Of a stretch of 64,000 nucleotides of DNA, positions 11,092 through 20,343 are shown piece after piece. The stretch is from contig CM027382.1 in NCBI GenBank assembly GCA_015680905.1, positions 2,914,001 through 2,978,000 of the forward strand, given 5' to 3'. This DNA is from Coptis chinensis. Lineage: Eukaryota; Streptophyta; Magnoliopsida; Ranunculales; Ranunculaceae. Every line of letters begins with the position of its first letter. Position 1 is the stretch's first letter. Position numbers and translations under genes: made by a program. Under the pieces are notes generated by a model. The model had not been told where the DNA came from and ran no database searches. It saw nothing but the letters and a program-made list of their open reading frames with translations.

Positions 11092-13220
11092 ATGTCGGCT
11101 TCTGAGTCGGCAAACACCTCCGCCGCCAGATCCGTTAGATCTAGTTCTCCTTCCTCCAGATCCAGTAGCCCTGTTGTTGTGAGATCTGAGTCCGCTGCCT
11201 CAGATTCAGACTCCCCAATCGCTATCCCTTCCACGTCTGGGAGATCGTTCAAACTCCCTCCGCCCCCTTCACACTACCGCCGACCCAACTTGGCTGCGGT
11301 CAAGGCGGCTTATGGTATCCCAGACGATGTGATTTTGGAGCATGTGCCCAGGATTACTCACTTCCCACACTTGGTCAAACCTCGGCCAGGCACTCTTGTC
11401 GCTACCGTAGGGCAAATAGTGGTCGTCGGTCTTCGGTTTCCTCTCTCCCTATTAGACGTAGAAGTTTGCAACCATTTCAATATCCCACCGTGTCAGGGTA
11501 TTGGAAACTTATGGCGTGTTATGTACGCCGCCAATTTCTATAATAAAACCAACTCCCCAACCATCCAACTCCGCGACATGATCTCCCACTATTACCTAAA
11601 GAAGAGTACCAAATTCGGTAGTATAGGCTACCAATCCTTCTGTAGTCGTCCGCGAAAGAAGTCCTTTGTTCTCAACATCACTTCTTCCGACAAAGTGTGG
11701 CACCACTATCCGCTGTATGTGTCCGGGAGCTTCTCGTCGTGACCTTCCCAATCAAGTATCTCGAGACATTTACATTTTCTCTCGAGCGGTAAGTATGGAC
11801 CGCCCGCCTATGTTTTCTTTTTACGTATTCCCATCGCTCACCCCAATGTTCTTTGCATGGGCACAGGTTGGAGACTAGACTCACACTCCCAGCTATATCT
11901 CGGTGTCAATTCCGCCATCTTCCAGAATCTTTGCGACCTGGGAAGTGATCAGTGTGAAGTTCTAGGTATCGATCCGGAGAAAGGCACTCCTCTTCTTCTG
12001 GACCCGTCTCTAAAAGACTTCGGCAAGTACCAAGGCCCATTCTACCGTCTACCTCCTCCCAAAGAAAGGTTGCCTAAAGCTTCCCCCCCCCCCCCCCCCC
12101 AAATTTAAGAAGAGGGGATATACCAAGAAGATTTCCCATTCCAAGGCAAGCCGCCAAAACGGCCGCGCGCCGCCAACAACCTCAACGCCCTCAAACCTTT
12201 CCAAACAAAGACCCACGGTGCCCGGCCCTTTACTCTTCCATCGCTGATTGGGAGGACGATTTTTCAAAAGCCGGTCATACTCCCCAACCGCCCGGACTAT
12301 GGATGCCACCAAGTTGAAATTGTGGGACGTGTGAAGAAGAGGGCGAATCTGATTCCGCGGCCAAGAGCCCGCCAGCCAAGAGAAGCAGAATGGCGGGAAC
12401 CTCCTCTGCCGCTGTGCTCCGCACCCACCAAGTATTGCCGCGGCCCTCGGCTTCTACTTGTCGTCCGTGCAAAGAACCGCCCTGGGCCGCTCGAGGTTTG
12501 CCCTGAATTCAAAGCTAGGGATCGGGCGGTCACCCACTGCTTCTTCTCTCTCGGATAACGTTAGCGGCCGCTGCCACTCTGTTCTTCAGCCCCCATCTAC
12601 CTCGTGACCAAGCCTATGGCGACTCTGGGACCTTCGCTGCCCACCGCGCTGCCATCTATACAGGCTGGGAGAAGGTATGTCTTAGTCCCATATTATTTTG
12701 GTATTTTTTGTGGATAAGATACTTAACGTCTCCTTTGTGTACAGCTGAGCCTGGATGTAGGCTACGTCATCCGCGGTCTCACCAGTACCCTGGAAACTCT
12801 GGAGGCAGTGAAGCAGGAAATTCATGGGCCCGAAGGCTGGAAAATCCGATATGAGCGTCTGGAGAAAGATCACGATAATGCTCGCCTCGCCGCTCTTAAA
12901 TCCCATAAGCTTCAGCAGGTCGCGGAGGAGGCCTTCAATCAACAACTATCTGAGCTGCGGGCCAAGATGGAGGGCGAAGAAGAGCCCACAGCAGGCGGGC
13001 CAAGCAAAGCAAAACGGAGCAATCGCCTGAAGGTTCGCCCCGATCGTTCCGTGTTTTGGCTGAAAAGAAGATAGCCAGAGAGTTGCAGCGTCAGCTCGAC
13101 AATCTCACTGCTGCTGGGAGACTCCTCCCCTCGCCCTCTTCGGCCCCGGTTCCAGAGGTTGGTCCTTCAATGGCCTCTTCGCGGGGGTGGGTGATCTCAA
13201 CACCGGCTCCTTGGGCTTAA
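11092..13220 (+). pseudogene. Antisense ORF of the Tat element, Transposase_28-like, with putative introns
   Basis: An ORF runs opposite to gag-pol. It starts ATG 11092 with a Ser-rich N-terminus (SARSVRSSSPSSRSSSP). It continues with GIPDDVILEHVPR, GLRFPLSLLDVEVCNHF and IGNLWRVMYAANF, resembling the plant 'putative gypsy type transposon' domain (PF04195). Frame one stops at 11742; a shifted frame reads FPIKYLETFTFSLER to a donor GTAAGT at 11789. An acceptor CACAG at 11862-11866 opens the next exon. A second intron fits 12675-12744. The last part (from 12745) is charged and probably coiled coil (EDHDN/EEAFNQQLSELRAK type). Frameshifts near 11700 and 13050 suggest decay. Its function is unknown. 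Confidence 0.7.
12083..12100 (+). repeat. C18 homopolymer
   Basis: Eighteen consecutive C lie inside the antisense ORF region and end a proline-coding run. This is likely a replication-slippage hotspot and one cause of the broken frame. Confidence 0.9.
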
Positions 13221-13538
13221 GACGCTGTGGTGGTAATATCTGAAGGTTCTCCTCATAAAGACGTAGCTGGGAATCCCACTTTACAAGACGCTGCTGCTGA
13301 ACATTAAACTAGAGATTGTTTCTTTGTGTTTGCTTAGCCCTATCCATATTTTGTTCTCACTCATTTTGTATGTACTTTATGTCCCAGATTTTACGGGTGA
13401 TCGTGGCTCACACTTATGTTTTCATTTTAACCATCCGGCCGCGGTAGTTTCTTCTTTTTATTTCGTGGCACTGTGTTTGAACCATACAATACAACTGTTT
13501 TCACCACTCGCTTCAATTGCCCTAACTTAAACTCTTGT

Positions 13539-13850
13539 TACATGAAGATCCTTGGGGGCAGCTCAGTTTGCCCCCATGTTGGATACGAACCTCGTTGTCC
13601 GCCAAAGGGGTCCCCCGCTATCTCAGATGGGCTCCTGATTGAGGGCAACTCAATTTGCCCCCAAGTCAGATTTGGACCTCTCATTGTCGCGATGGCTCCG
13701 CCCCCCCCGCTATCCCAGATGGGCTCCTGATTGAGGGCAACTCAATTTGCCTCCAAGTCAGATTTGGACCTCAGGAAACCGCTGAAGGAACTCCCCCCGC
13801 TATATCTCTGTCATCCCATGAAACCGCACGAAGGCAACTCAATTTGCTGA
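13539..13850 (+). repeat. Diverged tandem repeat, about 92-bp period
   Basis: Two close copies of GATGGGCTCCTGATTGAGG followed by CAACTCAATTTGCC lie 92 bp apart (13626 and 13718 starts). Weaker flanking copies have CAGTTTGCCCCCA at about 13563 and GGCAACTCAATTTGC at about 13833. They lie between the antisense ORF and the integrase end. Tandem arrays in this 3' region are known for Tat elements. Confidence 0.85.
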
Positions 13851-14036
13851 TTAAAGTGGGACCTCATCATCCATGGGCAATTTCTCTACACCCTTGCAAT
13901 TAACAACGCAGCAAACAAATAGGCAAAATGATACTCTATTCATTGATAAATTTTATACTCTAAACATTATAATAAAATGTCGCTACATCACTAGAGGCCG
14001 CTACCTTGGCCATTGATTCCCACACATTACATGTTG

Positions 14037-14231
14037 TCACTCATGGAAACTTTTTAACATTCTGATGTTCCAAGGCCTCGCGACATCCTTTCCCTGAAGT
14101 GTCTGCAGCCGATATGTTCCTGCGCTCCCCTTTTCTGCCACGGTATAGGGTCCCTCCCAGTTAGGCCCTAACTTTCCGTCCACCTCCTTTCTAGTCGACG
14201 GTGTCACTCTCCTCAAAACACGATCCCCCAT
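14037..14231 (-). pseudogene. Tat integrase C-terminal segment
   Basis: A separate minus-strand frame of 64 codons reads GDRVLRRVTPSTRKEVDGK then WEGPYTVAEKGSAGTYRL and RPWNIRMLKSF, the chromodomain-free C-terminal integrase tail typical of Tat. A stop near 14240 and a frameshift separate it from the integrase core upstream. Confidence 0.85.
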
Positions 14232-14351
14232 TTGAAACTGTCAAGGCCTCACTCTCTTGGCATATTGTCTTTGCAATCTTCTATGATATTCCTCCAATCG
14301 GATGCGGGCTGTGTCTCTCCTCTCCTCCCTGAGATTCAAATCCGCGGTCGA

Positions 14352-15761
14352 TTACCATATCATTGATCCCTCCTCCACCGCTCTTGTCCGGGTTGTAGCT
14401 GCCACCATCTCTACTGGAATCACTGCTTCTACCCCATATGCCATGGCAAATGGCGACTCCTGAGTGGACGTTCGCGGTGTAGTTCGATATGCCCACAGCA
14501 CATGATTTAACTCGTCCGCCCATGAACCCTTTTTATCCTCCAGTTTTTTCTTCAGATTATCCATGATTGTCTTGTTGGAGGATTCTGCTTGCCCATTCCC
14601 TTCTGGGTTATAAGGAGCCGCGAATCCTTGTTTTACCTTGAACGCTTGGAGGAATTCTCGCACCTTCCCCCCCGTAAACTGAGTCCCATTATCGGCAATT
14701 ATGGTGTGTGGCAACCCGAACCGGCATATTATATTTTCCCATAGGAATTTCTTCACCTGTTCCTCCTTGATCTGTTGGAGTGCCACACCCTCTACCCACT
14801 TGGTAAAATAATCAGTCGCTGCTAGCATATACCTTCGTTTACCACTGGCCATCGGTAGCAGTCCTACAATATCTAGTTCCCACATCGCGAATGGCCAAGG
14901 ACTATATACCTTGTGCAAAGGTTCAGCGGGTGCATGTATCAGTGGTGCAAATCTCTGGCATTTCTCGCACCTCTTAGCATATTCGGTCGCTTCTCTCTTC
15001 AGGTGTGGCCAAAAATACCCCTGGGACAACACCCGATGCGCCGTCGTTCTTCCTGCCGAATGGCTCCCACAGTCCCCCTCATGAACTTCTTCCAAGATCT
15101 CTTTCGCCTGACGCGAATCTAAACATCTCAACAACGGTCCGCTGACATTCCGTCTGTATAGGTCTCCTTCCATTAAAATGTATCTTTGGGATACATGCTC
15201 CATTCTCCTTCGCTCTCGTCTATCCTCGATCTCTCTCCCCAATAAGAAATTTTTTATGGGCTCTATCCACCCTGGCTCTTCCTTCATGGTTATTCCTACC
15301 TCGGCATTCACGGAGGTACTCGGCTTGCTTAACACCCTGACCTCAATTGATCTGCCCTCGGACCCAGGAAGCACCGCGGCTACATATGCCAATGCGTCAG
15401 CATGTCTATTTTCACCGCGTCCTAAATGAGCGAACCGGATTTTGCCAAACTCACTCGCTTTCCTTTGTAATACCTCCAGGTACTTTGCCATCCTGGGACA
15501 TCGGCCAGTGAATTCTCCATTCATCTGACAAATTACCAAGTTGGAATCGGAATATACCGTCAGCTCCTTCACTCCCAGATCCGTGGCCAAATCAAGCCCA
15601 GCTATCACCGCTTCATACTCTGATTCATTGTTTGAAGCCGCGAAGCCCAATTTCATCGATAATTCAAGTCGATTATTCTCCGGGGTGACTACCACCACTC
15701 CAATCCCGTTTCCTGTGTCCGTTGCGGACCCATATGTGAATACCCTCCATCCATTTCTCAT
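14352..15761 (-). CDS. Tat second RNase H and integrase core
   Basis: This 469-codon open frame begins with the additional (archaeal-type) RNase H domain of Tat elements (residues about 1-140; NNESEYEAVIAGLDLA, YSDSNLVICQMNGEF, RHADALAYVAA). Its first catalytic Asp appears replaced: WRVFTYGSAT stands where a DGS motif is expected. Integrase follows. The HHCC finger spans residues about 225-275 and ends CEKCQ. The catalytic triad is Asp in WELDIVG, Asp in ADNGTQF and Glu in GNGQAESSN, and all three are present. The frame leaves the integrase near 14352; the C-terminal end is at 14037-14231. Confidence 0.9.
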   Translation of the reverse strand: MRNGWRVFTYGSATDTGNGIGVVVVTPENNRLELSMKLGFAASNNESEYEAVIAGLDLATDLGVKELTVYSDSNLVICQMNGEFTGRCPRMAKYLEVLQRKASEFGKIRFAHLGRGENRHADALAYVAAVLPGSEGRSIEVRVLSKPSTSVNAEVGITMKEEPGWIEPIKNFLLGREIEDRRERRRMEHVSQRYILMEGDLYRRNVSGPLLRCLDSRQAKEILEEVHEGDCGSHSAGRTTAHRVLSQGYFWPHLKREATEYAKRCEKCQRFAPLIHAPAEPLHKVYSPWPFAMWELDIVGLLPMASGKRRYMLAATDYFTKWVEGVALQQIKEEQVKKFLWENIICRFGLPHTIIADNGTQFTGGKVREFLQAFKVKQGFAAPYNPEGNGQAESSNKTIMDNLKKKLEDKKGSWADELNHVLWAYRTTPRTSTQESPFAMAYGVEAVIPVEMVAATTRTRAVEEGSMIW

Positions 15762-15764
15762 GTC

Positions 15765-17258
15765 CTATGGGTCTAACACATCCTGCTTGATATCACCCTC
15801 CTGCTCCATGATCATATTGTCCCCCCAAGTTGGGTCTTCGGCGGGGAACTCTGCCAAAAACTCTGCCATAGCTTGTGCTTTTTCCGCTGTCCGGATTTGG
15901 AATTCAATGTCATATGCACTCAACAGCACGGCCCATTTCAGCATTCTCCCTGATTTGTCCGCCTTTAACGCCTGTTTGAGAGGCAAGTTAGTCACCATAA
16001 CCACAGAATGAGCATCGAAGTAAGGCTTCAATTTTAACGCATAAAACACCAAGGCCAATGCAAATTTCTCAACTTTGCTGTATCTGGTCTCTGCATCTAA
16101 CATTGTTTTGCTTTGGAAATACACCGGCCTCTCTGCCTTGTCCACCACCCTAGCTTATTAACATAGAACTAATAGCATATTCTGACACCCCCAAGTACAA
16201 ATACAGCTTTTCCCCTTGCCCCGGTCGCGACAAAATAGGAGCCTTTCCCAAATAAATCTTCAACTCTTGGAAAGCTCGTTCACATGCCTCGGTCCACTGA
16301 AAGTCAGTTGTTTTTCTCAAGAGTCGGTACAATGGTCTACACTTGTCTGACGACTTGGAAATTAACCGATTGAGGGCCGCAATTCTTCCCGCAAGCATTT
16401 GAACCTCCTTCACATTTTGGGGTGATTGCATTTCCACCAACGCTCTGATCTGGTCCGGGTTAGCTTCTATTCCGCGGTATGTGACAATATATCCCAAAAA
16501 CTTTCCAGAAGTCACCCCAAATGTGCACTTCTCAGGGTTCAACCTCAGCCTATATTTTCGCAATATCGCGAAGGTTTCTTTCAATCCCCCCAGATGTTCC
16601 TCCTCAGACATGCTCTTCTTTACCATATCATCTATGTATATTTCCATACTTCTCCGGATTTTGCATTCAAACATCTTCTCCCCTATCCTTTGAAAAGTTA
16701 CCCCTGCATTCTTCAGTCCGAAAGGCATTCTAGTGTAACAATACATTCCTCCCTCGACAATGAACGCGGTCTTCACCTGGTCTGGGCCATACATTACCAC
16801 CTGGTTGTACCCCATGGAGGCGTCCATGAATGAGAAAAATTTAAACTCGGCCGTTCGGTCCACCAGTTCGTCTATCCGCGGCATAGGATAATGATCTTTT
16901 CGCAACGCTGGCTTTGGTTGACATCAGTAAAATCAACACACATTCTTACCTTCCCATTTTTCTTGGGTACCGCGACGATGTTTGAGAGCCATTCGGTAAA
17001 CTGACACTCTCGGATGATTCCTGCAGCTTTCAATCTTTGCACTTCCTCTCTTATCCCTTCTGCATACTGCGGTCTTATTCCTCTCATTTTTTGTCGGACG
17101 AGTTTGGCCTCTTCTCTCATGTGTAGCCTGTGACACGCAAACTCGGGATCCAATCCAATTAAGTCCTCAATCGACCACGCAAAAACATCGCTGTTCTCTG
17201 TTAACAACTCAATTAACTTTGCCTTCCAACTCTCTGGCCACTCGGCCCCAACAGACAC
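15765..17258 (-). pseudogene. Tat reverse transcriptase and first RNase H
   Basis: Three minus-strand frames cover it. 16872-17258 holds the RT start (DVFAWSIEDLIGLDPEFACH; IVAVPKKNGKVRMCVDFTD). 16150-16905 holds fingers and palm with the catalytic YIDDMVKKS and FMDASMGYNQ. 15765-16148 holds the first RNase H (KAERPVYFQSKTMLDAETRY). A frameshift lies at about 16890 and a stop at 16150, where a Leu/Ile-rich stretch should continue. Sequence motifs are intact, so decay is recent and slight. The enzyme would copy element RNA in the cytoplasm. Confidence 0.9.
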
Positions 17259-17363
17259 CAGTTTCTCCTCTTCCCCTCACCTTTGATTCACGGTCCGCGG
17301 TCTTCGTCCAAGGTCTTTTGTCCCACAGACCCATCTCCCTTAGCCATCGCGATGCTGTAATTG

Positions 17364-18278
17364 CTATCTTTGGGGACTCGCTTTCCCCTCACTTTCTTTC
17401 TCCGGTCGCGCGGTCAATTCTTTAACCACCACCTGGTGAATATTTTGAGCGGCGACCTGATCCCCTCTTATTTCATACATTCCCCCGTTAGTCGGAAAGC
17501 GGATCACCTGGTAGTATGTGGATGGAATCGCTTTCATTTCGTGGATCCATCTTCTCCCCAAAATTGCATTATACTGTGAAGCGGCGTCCACTATCATGAA
17601 ACGAGTGAATACCGTCACCAGTCCCGCCGTTACTGGTAATAATAATTCCCCCATGGGCTCGGTTCGGCTGCCATTAAATCCAAACAAATTTGTTCTTGGG
17701 GGCTTCATCTGCCTTTGTTCAATGCACATTTCCTCCATTGCGCCTTTAAATAGCAAATCTACTAAACTCCCACAATCTATCAAAACCCTCTTCACCATAT
17801 AATTACCCACTGCTACCGTAATCACCAATGCATCCGTGTGAGGCGCGGTTACTGCTTCCAGATCCTTCGGGGTGAACTCTATCCTTCCATCGCCTAGGGC
17901 ATTCCCTGGCACTGGTCGCGGAACACACGAAACCTCATTTATCTGCTGTAAGCTGGCAGTTCTCCGCACCTTATCCCTGTGTGCATTCCTCCCCATTGTC
18001 TCCCCACTATATATGACATTGATTGTTCCTAATATTCTGGCCACAGCTGGTGCTCTATCCACTGGGTGTATCTCCTTGATAAATTCCCTTAACAATCCTT
18101 TCTCTACCATTCTTTCTATCAACCATCGCAGTGTGAAACACTCATTTGTAGTATGATTTCGGATCTGGTGGTAAGCACAAAATGGTTTATCTTCTATCTC
18201 CCTGTGTATGCTTCGCGGACCTTCATAATGCTGCATCCCTTTAATCAATGGCAAGATTTCGTCCAATGGTTTGTTCAA
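17364..18278 (-). CDS. Tat gag C-terminal region and aspartic protease
   Basis: This 304-codon frame starts with the gag end, including a Cys/His segment (FCAYHQIRNHTTNEC). It continues to a retropepsin-like domain with VLIDCGSLVDLLF, where the active-site triad usually reads D-(T/G)-G-S. Here Asp and Gly-Ser are kept with Cys between. AILGRRWIHEMKAIPS is the C-terminal protease landmark of Tat elements. The frame stops at 17364 before RT. Confidence 0.85.
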   Translation of the reverse strand: MNKPLDEILPLIKGMQHYEGPRSIHREIEDKPFCAYHQIRNHTTNECFTLRWLIERMVEKGLLREFIKEIHPVDRAPAVARILGTINVIYSGETMGRNAHRDKVRRTASLQQINEVSCVPRPVPGNALGDGRIEFTPKDLEAVTAPHTDALVITVAVGNYMVKRVLIDCGSLVDLLFKGAMEEMCIEQRQMKPPRTNLFGFNGSRTEPMGELLLPVTAGLVTVFTRFMIVDAASQYNAILGRRWIHEMKAIPSTYYQVIRFPTNGGMYEIRGDQVAAQNIHQVVVKELTARPEKESEGKASPQR

Positions 18279-18289
18279 CGGTGTGGACT

Positions 18290-19358
18290 CTACATCGCGA
18301 TATGATTTTCGTTCGCGGATCTCCCTCCTAACTTGATCTCTGTCTCTCTCCGATTTGCGGGCCGCCTCTCTATAGGCCCCCCTTCTCTTATCGCAGCCTT
18401 TCCTTTGTCTTTCCGGTCTTCCTGTTCTACACTCTGTATTGACTTCTCTGACTTCCTCGGCTCCTTAGCATTTCTCTGCAACATATCCTCATAGCGGATG
18501 TACTTCTCCACTTTCGGATACAGCGCATGCAACGTTGTAACCTCGATTTTGGATACAGATTCGTGGACTCGGTTCCGGCTTGATCCATCTTTGGAAAGCA
18601 ATGACTGCGGTGTGCTCGTCCAGACTTTCCACCCTTAGTGTCTCCTCCTTGAATCTACATAAGAATTCCCTGAGTGTCTCGCCGGATTTCTGTTTGACGT
18701 TAAATAGATCTGCAATATCCACTACCCTTCGTTTCTGATGGATAAAATGGTCTACAAATGCTTGCTCCAACTCCTCGAACTTGGTTATACTCCGCGATGC
18801 CAACCTATAATACCAGTCTGACGCTCCACCCTTCAAACTGGCGGGAAACATCATGCAACGGAGCCCATCATATTTAATCTCTTGCCACAACGACATCTGT
18901 TGCCTGAAATGGTGTAAGTGGTCCGCAGGATCCCCCTTCCCGTCGTATCTCTCGAATCTTGGTTGCGCGAATCGCTTGGGCACCTCGGCGTTCCAGACTG
19001 CATCGGCTAGCGGATTCTGATTGAGTCAAGCCACCACCTTCTTCACCACCACTTGACTTTCCCTCTCCGCCACCCGATTCATTTCTCTGTCTTTCTCGAT
19101 CATCGCTTGGACCATCTCCATGGTAATGCCTTCCCCCGTATCGCCTTGTGGTTTATGACGCACTTCCTCATGCTGGCCTTCTACTTCACTATTTTCTGGC
19201 TCCCTTATCTCCTCCTCCCCCTGTGTGGATTCCCTTTCTCTCCTCAGACTCTCATTCTCATTTCTCAACCTTCCTATCTCTTCCTGTAACAGCCTGGTTG
19301 CTTCCCCCGCAACCTCGGGAACTTCCTCTTCCAACTCCTCCATCCCTTCCATTTCCAC
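18290..19358 (-). pseudogene. Tat gag
   Basis: Met 19358 starts an acidic, coiled-coil-prone N-terminus (EEIGRLRNENESLRRERES). A TGA at 19026-19028 interrupts it, but the same frame continues through the gag core (RFERYDGKGDPADHLHHF; LKGGASDWYYRLASRSI; RRVVDIADLFNVKQKSGE). The frame shifts near 18597 into the segment 18290-18601 (SKDGSSRNRVHES, Lys/Glu-rich). This is the usual Tat gag architecture with at least two disruptions. Confidence 0.9.
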
Positions 19359-19488
19359 ACTCCTGGTTTCATCATCAGCCCCCCTCAGTCCTCGCTTTTT
19401 TGGGTCTCCCTCTTGTTTTCTTCGCTATGGTTGCCATCTTCACACCTTCTTCTTAGCAATCACTTGATCGTATGCTTTCCTCTCGTTC

Positions 19489-19506
19489 CCCACAGACGGC
19501 GCCAAA
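19489..19506 (-). other. Primer-binding site of Tat element
   Basis: Immediately inside the 5' LTR the minus strand reads TTTGGCGCCGTCTGTGGG, the TGGCGCC-type site frequent in Tat and related Gypsy elements. The small LTR element at 36064-38791 carries the same core. Confidence 0.85.
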
Positions 19507-19927
19507 TGTGTTGTCCAGAATTACAACCTATAAACTCCTCTTTCTCTTCTCTCGTCTTCTCCCTTTTCTCTTCTCTCTTTCTCATCTCTCCTCTTTATAT
19601 ACTTCCTAACCGCCCTCTTTCTTTAACCGCTCCCATCTTCTCTAACCGTTCTTCTGTTTCCATGATCTCCTTACATGCCCCACGTCCTGGAACCGTCTCC
19701 CTGTCTCCTCAAAGATCGTGTCTTGGCTACTGTGCTCCAGCTCTTTCTTTCCCTATCCAACATCTCCCTCAAATCATAGTAACTCCACTGATCTCCTCGC
19801 ACTTCCAGAGTCCGCGGCCTTCACATTATTCGCGGACTATACCCCGTGCTCATTCGTCTTCTTCCGTTATGTTGCCCCAGCCCCGAACACACCAGTCGTC
19901 TTAGTAGTCATATATTAGGCTGATACA
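19507..19927 (-). repeat. 5' LTR of Tat element
   Basis: The 421-bp LTR is bounded by the primer-binding site and the CATTG duplication. Transcription from it would run toward gag (leftward). Its outer edge lies 417 bp from the PP2C start codon. Confidence 0.95.
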
Positions 19928-19932
19928 CATTG

Positions 19933-20343
19933 CCCAACTCTCTCTCTCCCCCGCAGTTCCGCTCACTCCCCACTGCCACGCAGTATACTAGTAATATTGT
20001 GACCCAGTCCCAACTCACAATTCAATCCAACTATTATTATTTTTTAAATCTTGTGTATATCAGCATATGTATATCTATATCGATGTTCATCATCAATTAT
20101 ATCTAAACTTTTATCACCAAAAAAAAAAAATGATAAAAAATATTTACTGGTCATATTCCAATAATCCAAATTATTGACCAGTACAATTGTACAAAGACGA
20201 AAACATACATGGACACAGAAAAGTATCGATTTTTAAAAGTATCGTCCCAATTATTCAACTTTCGACATATCGGTGGCATTTACTTCTCCAAACACGAAAA
20301 ACGAAAAAGAAAGGAAGACAAAACTGAGTTTGTTTGTGTAGTG
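19933..20343 (+). promoter_or_regulatory. Upstream region of the PP2C gene
   Basis: This 411-bp stretch lies between the Tat duplication and the PP2C ATG. It has a pyrimidine-rich part (19930-19960), AT-rich sequence and an in-frame upstream ATG at 20209 with no stop before 20344. It must contain the 5' UTR and at least part of the promoter. The native upstream promoter has been displaced by 10 kb of retrotransposon. No specific regulatory motif is claimed. Confidence 0.5.

Larger units (their letters stand above)
9962..19927 (-). mobile_element. Ty3/Gypsy element, Tat lineage, full length
   Basis: Near-identical LTRs (9962-10384 and 19507-19927) start TGTGTTGTCC and end GATACA, with a 5-bp duplication CATTG at 9957-9961 and 19928-19932. 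On the minus strand the order is gag, protease, RT, RNase H, a second RNase H, integrase. The second RNase H is diagnostic of the Tat lineage. A primer-binding site beginning TGGCGCC lies beside the right LTR and a polypurine tract beside the left. Between integrase and the 3' LTR is about 3.6 kb with an opposite-strand gene and tandem repeats. Several frameshifts and stops prevent full expression. Confidence 0.95.

Noticed and set aside
11678..11884. Minus-strand open frames over the antisense gene of the Tat element
   Set aside because: They are shadows of the plus-strand ORF and show no Tat or other domain; the lineage places no sense gene there.
20209..20343. N-terminal extension of PP2C from ATG 20209
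   Set aside because: The extra 45 residues are low-complexity and basic, with no known family counterpart; treated as 5' UTR, though not excluded.
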